Source of the DNA: Actinomycetes bacterium
GTDB lineage: Bacteria; Actinomycetota; Acidimicrobiia; Acidimicrobiales; Microtrichaceae
Direction: 5' to 3'
Assembly (NCBI GenBank): GCA_023427825.1
Contig: JAEZAI010000290.1
Coordinates: 1 to 9,220 of the forward strand
Length of the DNA stretch: 9,220 bases
Shown: piece after piece, positions 1-6,266 of the stretch
Layout: every line of letters begins with the position of its first letter
Position numbering within the stretch: the first letter of the stretch is position 1
Program-made: the position numbers and the translations under genes
Notes under the pieces: generated by a model
What the model was told of the DNA's origin: nothing
The model's input: only the letters and a program-made list of their open reading frames with translations
Databases searched by the model: none

Positions 1-409
<409 letters not shown>

Positions 410-415
410 CGCGCC

Positions 416-421
416 AACCTA
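416..421 (-). promoter_or_regulatory. Candidate -10 hexamer (TAGGTT) of a leaderless promoter for the DUF255 gene
   Basis: Read on the minus strand, TAGGTT ends 6 nt before the ATG at 409. This matches the actinobacterial TAnnnT -10 pattern, and transcription would start at or next to the ATG. A weak -35-like TTCGAC (437-442) lies 15 nt further upstream and overlaps the left arm of the nearer dyad, so a protein bound there could block the promoter. The hexamer is seen; promoter activity is inference. Confidence 0.45.
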
Positions 422-435
422 CGACGCGTGCTGCC

Positions 436-547
436 AGTCGAACTTGTACGCCACGGTCACGCATGTGGGCCGCCACGTACGAGATCGACGTCGCGAGTCG
501 AACTTGTACGGGACGGACCGCCATGTGACCGCCCACGTACAAGATCG
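436..547. repeat. Two tandem dyad-symmetric units with a 60-bp period, upstream of the DUF255 gene
   Basis: The 15-mer AGTCGAACTTGTACG occurs at 436-450 and again at 496-510, exactly 60 bp apart. Each copy is followed after 25 bp by an inverted arm: CGTACGAGATCG at 476-487 and CGTACAAGATCG at 536-547. Against the reverse complement of CGAACTTGTACG the arms match at 10 of 12 and 11 of 12 positions. The 25-bp interiors also agree at roughly two thirds of positions. The region between the hydratase stop (580) and the DUF255 start (409) is therefore mostly this repeat. It could be a pair of operators, a dispersed palindromic element present in two copies, or hairpins that end the upstream transcript. 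There is no T-rich run to favour an intrinsic terminator. The structure is seen; the role is unknown. Confidence 0.8.
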
Positions 548-579
548 GCGGCGAGCGGCCTGGACCCGAGCCGAGCGCG

Positions 580-1236
580 TCAGGCCGTGCGCTGGGCCTC
601 GGCCATGTCGCTCACCGCGCCGACCAGCTCGACGAGCTCGGGGCCGGCCTTGGAAGGGCTGCCCGCGTCGAACGGCGGCTGAGGGTCGTACTCGATGCCG
701 AGCTGCACGGCCCGGGCGACGTCGTCGCCGGCGAGCGTGGCGGCGAGGGTGAGGGCCAGGTCGATGCCGGCCGACACGCCGGCGCCGGTGAGGTACTTGC
801 CGTCGGCGACGATCCGCTCCGGCGTGTAGGTCGCACCGAAGCTCTCGAGCAGGTCCGAGTAGTGCCAGTGCGTCGTGGCCCGCCGTCCCTCGAGCAACCC
901 GGCGGCACCGAGCAGGAGCGAGCCGGTGCAGACCGAGGCGGTCCACGTGGTGGTGGCGTCCGCGGCACGGATCCACTCGACGATCGGCGTGTCGGGCCGC
1001 ATGAGCCGCCGGGTGCCGAACCCGCCGCCGACCAGCACCACGTCGGGGGACGGCACGTCCTCGAACGAGTGCTCGACGTCGATGTGGATCAGGCCGTTGT
1101 CGTCGCTGACGCGCCCGCGCTCGGCCGCGCACACCACGACCTCCACGTCGGGCACGAGCGTGAGGACCTGGTAGGGGCCGATCACGTCGAGCAGCGTCAG
1201 GTCGGGGTACAGGGCCAGGGCGATCTGGGTGGGCAT
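580..1236 (-). CDS. DJ-1/PfpI family protein, isonitrile hydratase-like
   Basis: This 218-residue protein matches the Pseudomonas isonitrile (isocyanide) hydratase branch of the DJ-1/PfpI superfamily, which adds water to an isonitrile to give an N-substituted formamide. Seen: Asp17 in LLDVIGP, the nucleophile-elbow Cys103 in TSVCTGSLLLGAAGLL (residue 99 reads A here), Thr104, then GRRATTHW, the segment TGAGVSAGIDLALTLAA, and VQLGIEYDPQPPFDAGSP near the C-terminus. Asp17, Cys and the following Thr correspond to the catalytic residues known for the Pseudomonas enzyme. The length agrees with the family, and the protein should be cytosolic. The ATG at 1236 is preceded by GGAG at 1243-1246 with good spacing. 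It lies 72 bp downstream of the GlxA-type regulator on the same strand, so the two are probably co-transcribed. The substrate is inferred from the family; another small electrophile or a glyoxalase-type role cannot be excluded. Confidence 0.88.
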   Translation of the reverse strand: MPTQIALALYPDLTLLDVIGPYQVLTLVPDVEVVVCAAERGRVSDDNGLIHIDVEHSFEDVPSPDVVLVGGGFGTRRLMRPDTPIVEWIRAADATTTWTASVCTGSLLLGAAGLLEGRRATTHWHYSDLLESFGATYTPERIVADGKYLTGAGVSAGIDLALTLAATLAGDDVARAVQLGIEYDPQPPFDAGSPSKAGPELVELVGAVSDMAEAQRTA

Positions 1237-1242
1237 GGTGGT

Positions 1243-1246
1243 CTCC
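1243..1246 (-). promoter_or_regulatory. Ribosome binding site of the isonitrile hydratase-like gene
   Basis: GGAG on the minus strand lies 6 nt before the ATG at 1236. It is one of the few clear Shine-Dalgarno sequences in the window and fits translation from an internal position of a longer regulator-hydratase transcript. Confidence 0.6.
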
Positions 1247-1304
1247 TCGTTCGGGTGCGGGTCGTCCGGGTGCGGGTCGTCCGGGTGCGGGTCGTTCGGT
1301 GCGG
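1247..1304. repeat. Short tandem repeat, 15-bp unit, about four copies
   Basis: GTCGTCCGGGTGCGG is present exactly at 1261-1275 and 1276-1290. A near-copy precedes it (1247-1260) and a 14-bp copy with one deletion follows (1291-1304). The array fills almost the whole gap between the regulator stop (1309) and the Shine-Dalgarno of the hydratase (1243-1246). Copies this similar suggest recent slippage. No function is evident; copy-number change would alter the leader length between the two genes. Confidence 0.85.
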
Positions 1305-1308
1305 CGGG

Positions 1309-2322
1309 TCAGGTCCGGGTGAAGTGCTGGCGGTAGCGGTCGGGGGTGGTGCCGAGGTGGCGGCGCACGGCGCGGTGCAGTCGTTCGGGGCTGCGCAGTC
1401 CCACCTCTCGGGCCACCCCGGCCACCGTCAGGTCGGTGGTCTCGAGGAGGCGACGCGCCGCCTCGAGCCGGAGCGACTCGACGTAGGCGGCCGGCGTGGT
1501 GCCGGTCTCGTCGCGGAACGCCCGGGCGAACGTGCGCTCGCTCATGCCGGCCCGTTCCGCCAGCGCAGGGACGGACAGGTCGTCGGCCAGGTGGTCCGCC
1601 ATCCAGTGCTGCAGGTCGCGGAGCTCGCGACGCCGGGCCGGGCGGGCCGTGGTGCGGGCGCTGAACTGCGACTGGCCGCCCGGGCGCTGGGCGAACACGA
1701 CCAGCCAGGCCGCCACCTGGTGGGCGAGGTCGATGCCGTGGTCCTCCTCGACGAGCGCGAGGGCCAGGTCGATGCCCGACGTCACGCCGGCCGAGGTCCA
1801 GACGTGGCCGTCGCGCACGTAGATCGGGTCCTCCTCCACCACCGTGGTGGGGGAGAGCTCGGCGAGCTCGTCCACCGAGGCCCAGTGCGTGGTGGCGCGG
1901 CGGCCACGGAGGAGCCCGGCGTCGGCCATCAGCAGTGCGCCGGTGCAGACGGAGGTGACGCGCTCGGCCCGCTCCGCCAGTGCGACGAGTCCGTCGCGGA
2001 CCGCCTGGTCGCCCAGGTGGTCGCGTACGCCCAGACCGCCGACGACCACGAGCGTGTGGATGTGCTCGGCCCCGTCGGCCTCGCGGAGCTGCTGCCGGGC
2101 GCCGAGCACGTCGGCGATCGAGGCGTCGGGCAGGACCGTGACCGCGCTGTCGGAGCGGACCGACGCACCGTCGGGGCTGACCACCACGTTGCGGTACCGG
2201 GGTGATGCGCCCAGCAGGTTGGCGGTCCGGAAGACCTCGACCGGGCCGGCCAGGTCGAGCAGGTGCAGCCGGTCCACGACCACGTGGACCACCGTGCGGT
2301 CGGGCGCTCGGACGTCGTGCAT
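1309..2322 (-). CDS. GlxA family transcriptional regulator (DJ-1/PfpI sensor domain + AraC-type HTH)
   Basis: This 337-residue protein has a DJ-1/PfpI (class I glutamine amidotransferase-like) domain at about residues 10-200. It carries the nucleophile-elbow Cys126 in TSVCTGALLM, followed by GRRATTHW and TSAGVTSGIDLALAL. A C-terminal AraC/XylS DNA-binding domain follows at about 235-335: the first helix-turn-helix is near 251-270 (LAERAGMSERTFARAF) and the second near 299-334, with the family ending LGTTPDRYRQHF. The length is typical of GlxA/AdpA-type regulators, which activate or repress nearby genes. The sensor domain shares long blocks with the downstream hydratase, so it may recognise the same compound; that is inference. 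The start at 2322 has GGAGG only 1 nt upstream, which is too close to be ideal; a GTG at codon 11 is a possible alternative. It is divergent from the SDR gene and heads the regulator-hydratase unit. Confidence 0.9.
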   Translation of the reverse strand: MHDVRAPDRTVVHVVVDRLHLLDLAGPVEVFRTANLLGASPRYRNVVVSPDGASVRSDSAVTVLPDASIADVLGARQQLREADGAEHIHTLVVVGGLGVRDHLGDQAVRDGLVALAERAERVTSVCTGALLMADAGLLRGRRATTHWASVDELAELSPTTVVEEDPIYVRDGHVWTSAGVTSGIDLALALVEEDHGIDLAHQVAAWLVVFAQRPGGQSQFSARTTARPARRRELRDLQHWMADHLADDLSVPALAERAGMSERTFARAFRDETGTTPAAYVESLRLEAARRLLETTDLTVAGVAREVGLRSPERLHRAVRRHLGTTPDRYRQHFTRT

Positions 2323-2349
2323 GCCTCCATGCTCCGCCCGTCCGAAGTG

Positions 2350-2392
2350 TGGCGGCAAGGACAACGATGTGCGCATCTCTGCCAAAGGTGGC
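2350..2392. promoter_or_regulatory. Candidate operator with TGGC/GCCA half-sites in the divergent regulator-SDR intergenic region
   Basis: The 144-bp divergent gap holds TGGCGG at 2350-2355 and again at 2389-2394. There is a perfect inverted repeat GCCA-AAGG-TGGC at 2381-2392 and a central near-palindrome GATGTGCGCATC at 2366-2377. Related AraC-type regulators with a DJ-1-like domain, such as Streptomyces AdpA, recognise sites beginning with TGGC, though the match to the full AdpA consensus is poor here. Autoregulation by the adjacent GlxA-type protein is a reasonable inference, not a demonstrated site. Confidence 0.35.
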
Positions 2393-2452
2393 GGAGGGTT
2401 CGGCACGTCCGGGTTCGACGACGGTCGCAGGGAGCACGCGGGGGCGGAGGGG

Positions 2453-2458
2453 TACGGT
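2453..2458 (+). promoter_or_regulatory. Candidate -10 hexamer (TACGGT) for the SDR gene
   Basis: TACGGT ends 8 nt before the ATG at 2467 and fits TAnnnT. The GAGGGG just before it (to 2452) lies 14 nt from the ATG, too far to act as a normal ribosome binding site. This favours a leaderless or nearly leaderless transcript. No recognisable -35 is present at 16-19 nt. Promoter activity is inferred from position and pattern. Confidence 0.45.
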
Positions 2459-2466
2459 CGCCGGGC

Positions 2467-3216
2467 ATGGAGATCCGACTGGACGGCAAGGTGGCGCTGG
2501 TGACCGGGGCGTCCCGGGGGATCGGACGGGCGATCGCCGCCCGGTTCGCCGAGTGCGGGGCGTCGGTCATGCTCTCGTCGCGCAAGGAGGAGGCCCTGAT
2601 CGAGGCCCGTCGCGGCATGCGGCCGAGCGGCGACGCCCGGCTCGAGGTGTTCGCCGCCAACGCCGGCGATCCCGACGCGGCGGCGTCGTGCGTGGCCGCC
2701 ACCATCGAGCGCCTCGGCGGGCTCGACATCCTGGTCAACAACGCCGCGACCAACCCCTACATGGGCAACATGATCGACATCGACCTGCCCCGTCTCGACA
2801 AGACCTACGACGTGAACCTCCGCGGCTCGTTCGTGTGGATCCAGGAGGCGTACCGGCGGGCCATGGAGGAGCGCGGCGGCAACGTCATCAACATCTCGTC
2901 GATCGGCGGCCTGACCGTGGAGCCGTCGATCGGCCACTACAACGTGACCAAGGCCGCGCTCATCCACCTGACCCGGTCGCTCGCCAAGGAGCTGGCACCC
3001 GGCGTCCGCGTGAACGCCATCTGCCCGGGCCTGGTCAAGACCGACATGGCCAAGGCGCTGTGGCAGGACAACGAGGAGGCGATCGCCCAGCACGTCCCGC
3101 TCCGACGTCTGGGTGAGCCCGACGACATCGCGGACGCCGCGCTGTTCCTGGCGAGCGACATGTCCAGCTGGATCACGGGGACGACGATCGTCGTCGACGG
3201 CGGGATGATCCTCTGA
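2467..3216 (+). CDS. SDR family NAD(P)-dependent oxidoreductase (FabG-like)
   Basis: This is a classical short-chain dehydrogenase/reductase of 249 residues, the usual length, and is cytosolic. Seen: the cofactor-binding loop TGASRGIG at 13-20, NNAA at 91-94, Asn117 in DVNLRGSF, catalytic Ser145 in NISSIGG, and the Tyr158/Lys162 pair in YNVTK. The region from 183 (NAICPGLVKTDM) and the C-terminal block SSWITGTTIVVDGGMIL are also typical. These motifs support oxidation or reduction of an alcohol/ketone with NAD(P)H. An Arg at 18 and SSR at 37-39 hint at NADP(H), which is uncertain. The substrate cannot be read from the sequence; FabG-like 3-oxoacyl reductases and sugar or steroid dehydrogenases share this pattern. 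The ATG at 2467 gives the standard N-terminus. The gene is divergent from the GlxA regulator and convergent with the GNAT gene, so it is a single-gene unit, possibly under the regulator. Confidence 0.93.
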   Translation: MEIRLDGKVALVTGASRGIGRAIAARFAECGASVMLSSRKEEALIEARRGMRPSGDARLEVFAANAGDPDAAASCVAATIERLGGLDILVNNAATNPYMGNMIDIDLPRLDKTYDVNLRGSFVWIQEAYRRAMEERGGNVINISSIGGLTVEPSIGHYNVTKAALIHLTRSLAKELAPGVRVNAICPGLVKTDMAKALWQDNEEAIAQHVPLRRLGEPDDIADAALFLASDMSSWITGTTIVVDGGMIL

Positions 3217-3222
3217 GCACCC

Positions 3223-3274
3223 GGACCGGCCGCTCCGCCCGATCAGCAGCAGGCCCGGTCTGCCCGACGACCGG
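3223..3274. terminator. Candidate bidirectional terminator hairpins between convergent SDR and GNAT genes
   Basis: The 61-bp convergent gap contains a perfect 6-bp inverted repeat CCGGTC (3255-3260) / GACCGG (3269-3274) with an 8-nt loop. A competing longer pairing also exists: GGACCGGCC (3223-3231) with GGCCCGGTC (3252-3260), with one bulge. Neither is followed by a T-run, so these would be U-less hairpins of the kind often proposed in actinobacteria. The pairing is seen; termination is inferred from convergence. Confidence 0.35.
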
Positions 3275-3277
3275 ACG

Positions 3278-4075
3278 TCAGTCGGGGACGGCACCCACCC
3301 AGAACGTCCATCGCCGGGTGGTGAGGAAGCCGAGGGACTCGTAGACCGACCGGCCCTGGTCGCTCGCCACGAGCACCGCCGGGACCGACAGGTCCATCTG
3401 CGTGGCCGCCCACGTGAGCGCCCGCCCCACGCCCCGGCCGCGGGCGGACTCCATGGTGGCCACGAACTCGATCTCGACCACCCGGTCCGACGCGTGGCCC
3501 GCGGACACGCCGACCGGCTCGCCGTGCCGGTACGCGGTCCAGCAGCGGGTGCGGCCGCCCAGGATCCCGGCCGGGAAGAGCGTGAGCGGCGGCTCCACCT
3601 CGGCGCCGGGCGTGGGGTAGGCGTCGATCAGCGTGCGCTCCCACTCGGCGAGCCCCGCGTCGTCGACCACCTCGACCAGGTCCACCTCGACGGGTCCCGT
3701 CCACGTGTCGGCGACAGGCCCCGGGGGACGGACCATCAGCGGCGGGTGACCGTCGTCGACCAGGCCGGCACGGGTCAGGTCGATGCCGGACCACGGCGAC
3801 AGCAGCGCGATCGGCGCGCCGGCCGGCAGGTGCGCCTTGAGACGGTCGACGATGTCATGGACGCTGCGGTCCGGGCGCCGGAGCACGCCCAGGTTGCCCC
3901 AGAAGGTGCGGGTCGAGAAGACCGGCACCGTGAGCGTGTCGTCGTCGACGATCGGGACGCCGCCGGCGGCCGCGAAGTGTGCGATCCGGTCGGCCCAGCA
4001 CCGGATGAAGTCCGACTCGATGCTGTCGCCGGGCGGCGTGTCGGATCGCCAGCCGGTCTCGAGCTCCTCGGCCAT
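3278..4075 (-). CDS. GNAT family N-acetyltransferase with an uncharacterised N-terminal half
   Basis: The C-terminal half of this 265-residue protein is a GNAT domain (about 130-265). Seen: strand and acetyl-CoA loop VEIEFVATMESARGRGVGRAL, whose ARGRGVGRAL (211-220) is motif A with the R/QxxGxG/A pyrophosphate-binding turn, and motif B-like ASDQGRSVYESLGF (237-250). It would transfer an acetyl group from acetyl-CoA to an unidentified amine. The first ~130 residues show no motif I can name; in related actinobacterial proteins this region is often a degenerate second GNAT-like fold. The ATG at 4075 was chosen over one 10 codons upstream because AAGGGG lies about 6 nt before it. The gene is convergent with the SDR and sits 93 bp downstream of the VOC gene on the same strand, separated by a strong hairpin, so it is probably its own unit or weakly read through. 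Confidence 0.88.
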   Translation of the reverse strand: MAEELETGWRSDTPPGDSIESDFIRCWADRIAHFAAAGGVPIVDDDTLTVPVFSTRTFWGNLGVLRRPDRSVHDIVDRLKAHLPAGAPIALLSPWSGIDLTRAGLVDDGHPPLMVRPPGPVADTWTGPVEVDLVEVVDDAGLAEWERTLIDAYPTPGAEVEPPLTLFPAGILGGRTRCWTAYRHGEPVGVSAGHASDRVVEIEFVATMESARGRGVGRALTWAATQMDLSVPAVLVASDQGRSVYESLGFLTTRRWTFWVGAVPD

Positions 4076-4115
4076 CCGAGCCCCTTCCCTGGAGGACGAC
4101 CACATGGTGCCGCAG

Positions 4116-4148
4116 GGCGGCGGTTCCGTGCCCGGCGGAACCTGCGCC
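4116..4148 (-). terminator. Strong hairpin between the VOC and GNAT genes, likely terminator of the glycosidase operon
   Basis: GGTTCCG (4122-4128) and CGGAACC (4136-4142) form a perfect 7-bp stem with a 7-nt loop. Beyond a 2x2 internal loop the stem continues with GGCG (4116-4119) and CGCC (4145-4148). It begins 20 bases after the VOC stop codon on the minus strand. No U-tract follows, so it would be an atypical intrinsic terminator or a 3'-end stabilising hairpin. Confidence 0.5.
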
Positions 4149-4168
4149 GGCGTCGGGCGGGCCCGGTG

Positions 4169-4987
4169 TCAGCTGCGGGCGTTCGACGCCAGGACGAGGC
4201 GCGTCCCGAGCACGTCGTCGGCGTCGACGACCCACCGGTTCTCCGCGACCTCGCGGGCGCCGGGCACCAGACGCGGCTCGTCGTAGTTGAAGAAAAGGTG
4301 GCGGAGCCGCCCGGGGCGGTCGCCGATCCACTCGGCGATCGCCGCGTGCGCGCCCTCGAGCAGCCGGAGCCGACCGGGCCCGTCCCAGCCGAGCTCGACC
4401 CAGTGGTTGCCGTCGACCGCCGCGCCGGAAGACATCACGCGCCCTCCGAGCAGGTCGCGGAACAGCCCGAGCGCCCCTTCGATGTCGGCCACGGCGTGCA
4501 CCACCCGTCCGAGCGATGCGACCGGGTGGTCGTAGGTCATCTCGGGGAACCCCTCGGGCTCCGGTGGCGCCGGGAGCGGCTGGGGGCCCACCTGGGCGAG
4601 CTGGACGACGATGCCGTGCGCCTGCGACGGGCGGAGGAACGCCTCGGCCCACGCCGGGTCGCTGCGATCCTCGTCGACCGGATCGAACCCGGCGGCGCGC
4701 AGCGCGTCGAGCGCGGCGGTCAGGTCGGGCACCTTGAACGTCAGGTGGTGCGGCCCCGGACCGTGGCGATCCAGGAAGCGGGTCAGGAAGTCGGCCCGGT
4801 CGGTCTGCTCGGGGTTGAGGCCCTCGACGACGAACCCGTTGGCGAACCGCATCTGCGTCCAGCCGAAGCCGGGGTTGATGCCCCGGTCCAGGTAGGTGCC
4901 GCCGAGCACGTCGGCGAAGACCGGCCAGGGGTCGGTCAGGCGGCGGACGGCGATCGCCACGTGGTCGAAGCTGACGGATCCCGACAC
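4169..4987 (-). CDS. VOC family protein with two glyoxalase-like domains
   Basis: This 272-residue protein has two vicinal-oxygen-chelate modules. The first (about 5-133) opens SFDHVAIAV with His9 and continues with FGWTQMRFANGFVVEGLNP (Glu55), GPGPHHLTFKVPDL (His80/81) and GIVVQLAQ. The second (about 157-268) has LGRVVHAVADI (His164), NHWVELGW (Glu198) and LRHLFFNY (His230). Such proteins bind a divalent metal and act as epimerases, dioxygenases or glyoxalases. The first domain looks like the methylmalonyl-CoA epimerase group, but Gln129 replaces the usual final Glu, so activity is uncertain. The GTG at 4987 is preferred because GAAGGGA lies about 6 nt upstream and places SFDHV near the N-terminus. 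The alternative ATG at 5029 adds 14 residues and overlaps the ligase stop by 14 nt. Last gene of the glycosidase-ligase-VOC unit; the substrate may be a CoA thioester made by the ligase (inference). Confidence 0.87.
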   Translation of the reverse strand: MSGSVSFDHVAIAVRRLTDPWPVFADVLGGTYLDRGINPGFGWTQMRFANGFVVEGLNPEQTDRADFLTRFLDRHGPGPHHLTFKVPDLTAALDALRAAGFDPVDEDRSDPAWAEAFLRPSQAHGIVVQLAQVGPQPLPAPPEPEGFPEMTYDHPVASLGRVVHAVADIEGALGLFRDLLGGRVMSSGAAVDGNHWVELGWDGPGRLRLLEGAHAAIAEWIGDRPGRLRHLFFNYDEPRLVPGAREVAENRWVVDADDVLGTRLVLASNARS

Positions 4988-5015
4988 GGATGTCCCTTCG
5001 CCCGTTCCCGGAGGT

Positions 5016-6266
5016 TCATCGTTCGGCATCGCCGGATCCCGCCTTTCGAGCGTCCTCGTCGTGGACGGACGCATGCTCGTCACGGAGCCCACCGAGGGCG
5101 TCGACGAGTCGGTGCCTCGCGATTTTGCCCAACGACGTGCGTGGGAGCACGTCCACCAGCTCCAATTCCTTGGGTGCGGCCGCGACGGGCAGCCGGGATC
5201 GCACCCTGTCACGCAGCTCCGCGAGCGTGGGCGGCGCACTCGGATCGGCGGGGACGACGACCGCGACCACCCGCTGACCCCATTCGGGATCGGGGCGTCC
5301 GACGACGGCGACGTCGGCCACCCCGGGGTCGCCACGCAGCACGTCCTCGACCGGGGCGGGCCACACGTTCGTCCCGCCCGAGATGATCAGGTCGTCGGCC
5401 CGGCCGAGCACCGTGAGCACGCCGCCGTCGTCGACGGCGCCGAGGTCGCCGGTGCGGTACCAACCGCCTGGGCCCGTGGCGGGGGTGCCGTCGGGGTCCG
5501 CGGGGCCCTGGCCGGCGCCGTGTCGGTAGGCCCGGAGCAGGGTGGGGGACCGCAGCTCGACCGCGCCGTCGACCGCACGGACCCCGACAGCGTCGAGCGG
5601 GCGCCCGTCGTAGACGACGCCGCCGAACGTCTCGGTCATGCCGTAGGTCGCGATCGAGTTGGAGGGCCGGTCGGCCGGGATGGCGCTGCCGCCCAGCAGG
5701 ATCACGCGCCACGGCGACGGGTCGATCCGCCCCAGGAGCGTGGGCACGAGCGACACGTGGGTGGCGCCGCGCCGGCCGGCGTCCTCGATGCGTCCCGCGT
5801 CGGCGCCGTCGTGCACCTCCAGCTCCGCGCCGGACAGCAGCGCCCTGGTGACGACCGAGAACCCGCCGACGTGGGCGAGCGGCAGGCAGGCGAGCCACCG
5901 GACGTGGTCGTCGACGGCCCCGACCCCTCGAGCGGCGAGGTGCACGGCGCAGCCCGCGGCGGTGATCCGTGCCGCGGCCGCCACGCCGTCGTGGGTGTGG
6001 ATCGCGCCCTTGGGGGCGCCGGTCGTGCCGGACGACGCCACGACGACGGCATCGCCGGACCGCACCGGCACGCCGCCGGCCAGTGACCGGCGCTCGCCGT
6101 CGTCCTCGAAGACGGCGCCGGGCGCCATGGCCGCCAGCAGGCGCTCGGTGTACGACCGCGGCGCGCGCGGGTCGAGCGGGAGGACCGCGTCGCCGGCGTC
6201 CCAGGTGCGGACCAGGGCGTCGACGAACCCCGGCCCGCCGAGGGCGAGCGCGACGAGCTCAGGCAC
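5016..6266 (-). CDS. AMP-dependent acyl-CoA synthetase/ligase, compact MenE-like form
   Basis: This 416-residue class I adenylate-forming enzyme activates a carboxylic acid as acyl-AMP and transfers it to CoA. Seen: phosphate-binding SSGTTGAPKG at 78-87, PLAHVGGF at 129-136, YGMTETFGG at 208-216, YRTGDLG at 270-276, GRADDLIISGG at 288-298, and C-terminal TSLGK with catalytic Lys381. It lacks about 100 residues of the N-terminal region found in typical 500-residue acyl-CoA synthetases. In that respect it resembles actinobacterial o-succinylbenzoate-CoA ligase (MenE), including an early GDAVLPLDPR stretch. No other menaquinone gene is visible, so MenE identity is only a possibility and no symbol is given. 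The GTG at 6266 overlaps the glycosidase stop by 8 nt and has no Shine-Dalgarno, which suggests translational coupling. The stop at 5016 lies close to or within the VOC start region. All catalytic motifs are intact. Confidence 0.9.
   Translation of the reverse strand: MPELVALALGGPGFVDALVRTWDAGDAVLPLDPRAPRSYTERLLAAMAPGAVFEDDGERRSLAGGVPVRSGDAVVVASSGTTGAPKGAIHTHDGVAAAARITAAGCAVHLAARGVGAVDDHVRWLACLPLAHVGGFSVVTRALLSGAELEVHDGADAGRIEDAGRRGATHVSLVPTLLGRIDPSPWRVILLGGSAIPADRPSNSIATYGMTETFGGVVYDGRPLDAVGVRAVDGAVELRSPTLLRAYRHGAGQGPADPDGTPATGPGGWYRTGDLGAVDDGGVLTVLGRADDLIISGGTNVWPAPVEDVLRGDPGVADVAVVGRPDPEWGQRVVAVVVPADPSAPPTLAELRDRVRSRLPVAAAPKELELVDVLPRTSLGKIARHRLVDALGGLRDEHASVHDEDARKAGSGDAER

Noticed and set aside
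438..451. Possible LexA SOS box, since TCGAAC matches the left half of the actinobacterial box.
   Set aside because: The right half reads ACGC rather than GTTCGA, in both repeat copies, so the palindrome required for LexA is absent.
436..547. CRISPR-like array.
   Set aside because: Only two units with imperfect dyads and partly similar interiors. There are no unique spacers of constant length between identical repeats and no cas gene.
862..2205. Long plus-strand open frame (447 codons) antisense to the hydratase and regulator.
   Set aside because: Composition is repetitive V/G/R/H-rich with no motif, and it lies opposite two well-supported genes.
419..2437. A 672-codon open frame on the minus strand running across the hydratase and regulator genes.
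   Set aside because: It is arginine/proline/alanine-rich low-complexity sequence out of frame with two genes that carry clear family motifs. Stop-free shadows are expected at this GC content.
2323..3294. Upstream extension of the GlxA frame to 3294, antisense to the SDR gene.
   Set aside because: The SDR gene on the opposite strand has full catalytic motifs. Regulator homology begins only just after 2322, and the extension has no recognisable domain.
3494..5386. Long plus-strand open frame (630 codons) antisense to the GNAT, VOC and ligase genes.
   Set aside because: Arg/Gly/Pro-rich shadow of three motif-bearing minus-strand genes, with no start signal.
5016..6266. Assigning the gene symbol menE.
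   Set aside because: Compact size fits, but no menaquinone gene is in view, and many acyl-CoA ligases share all the visible motifs.
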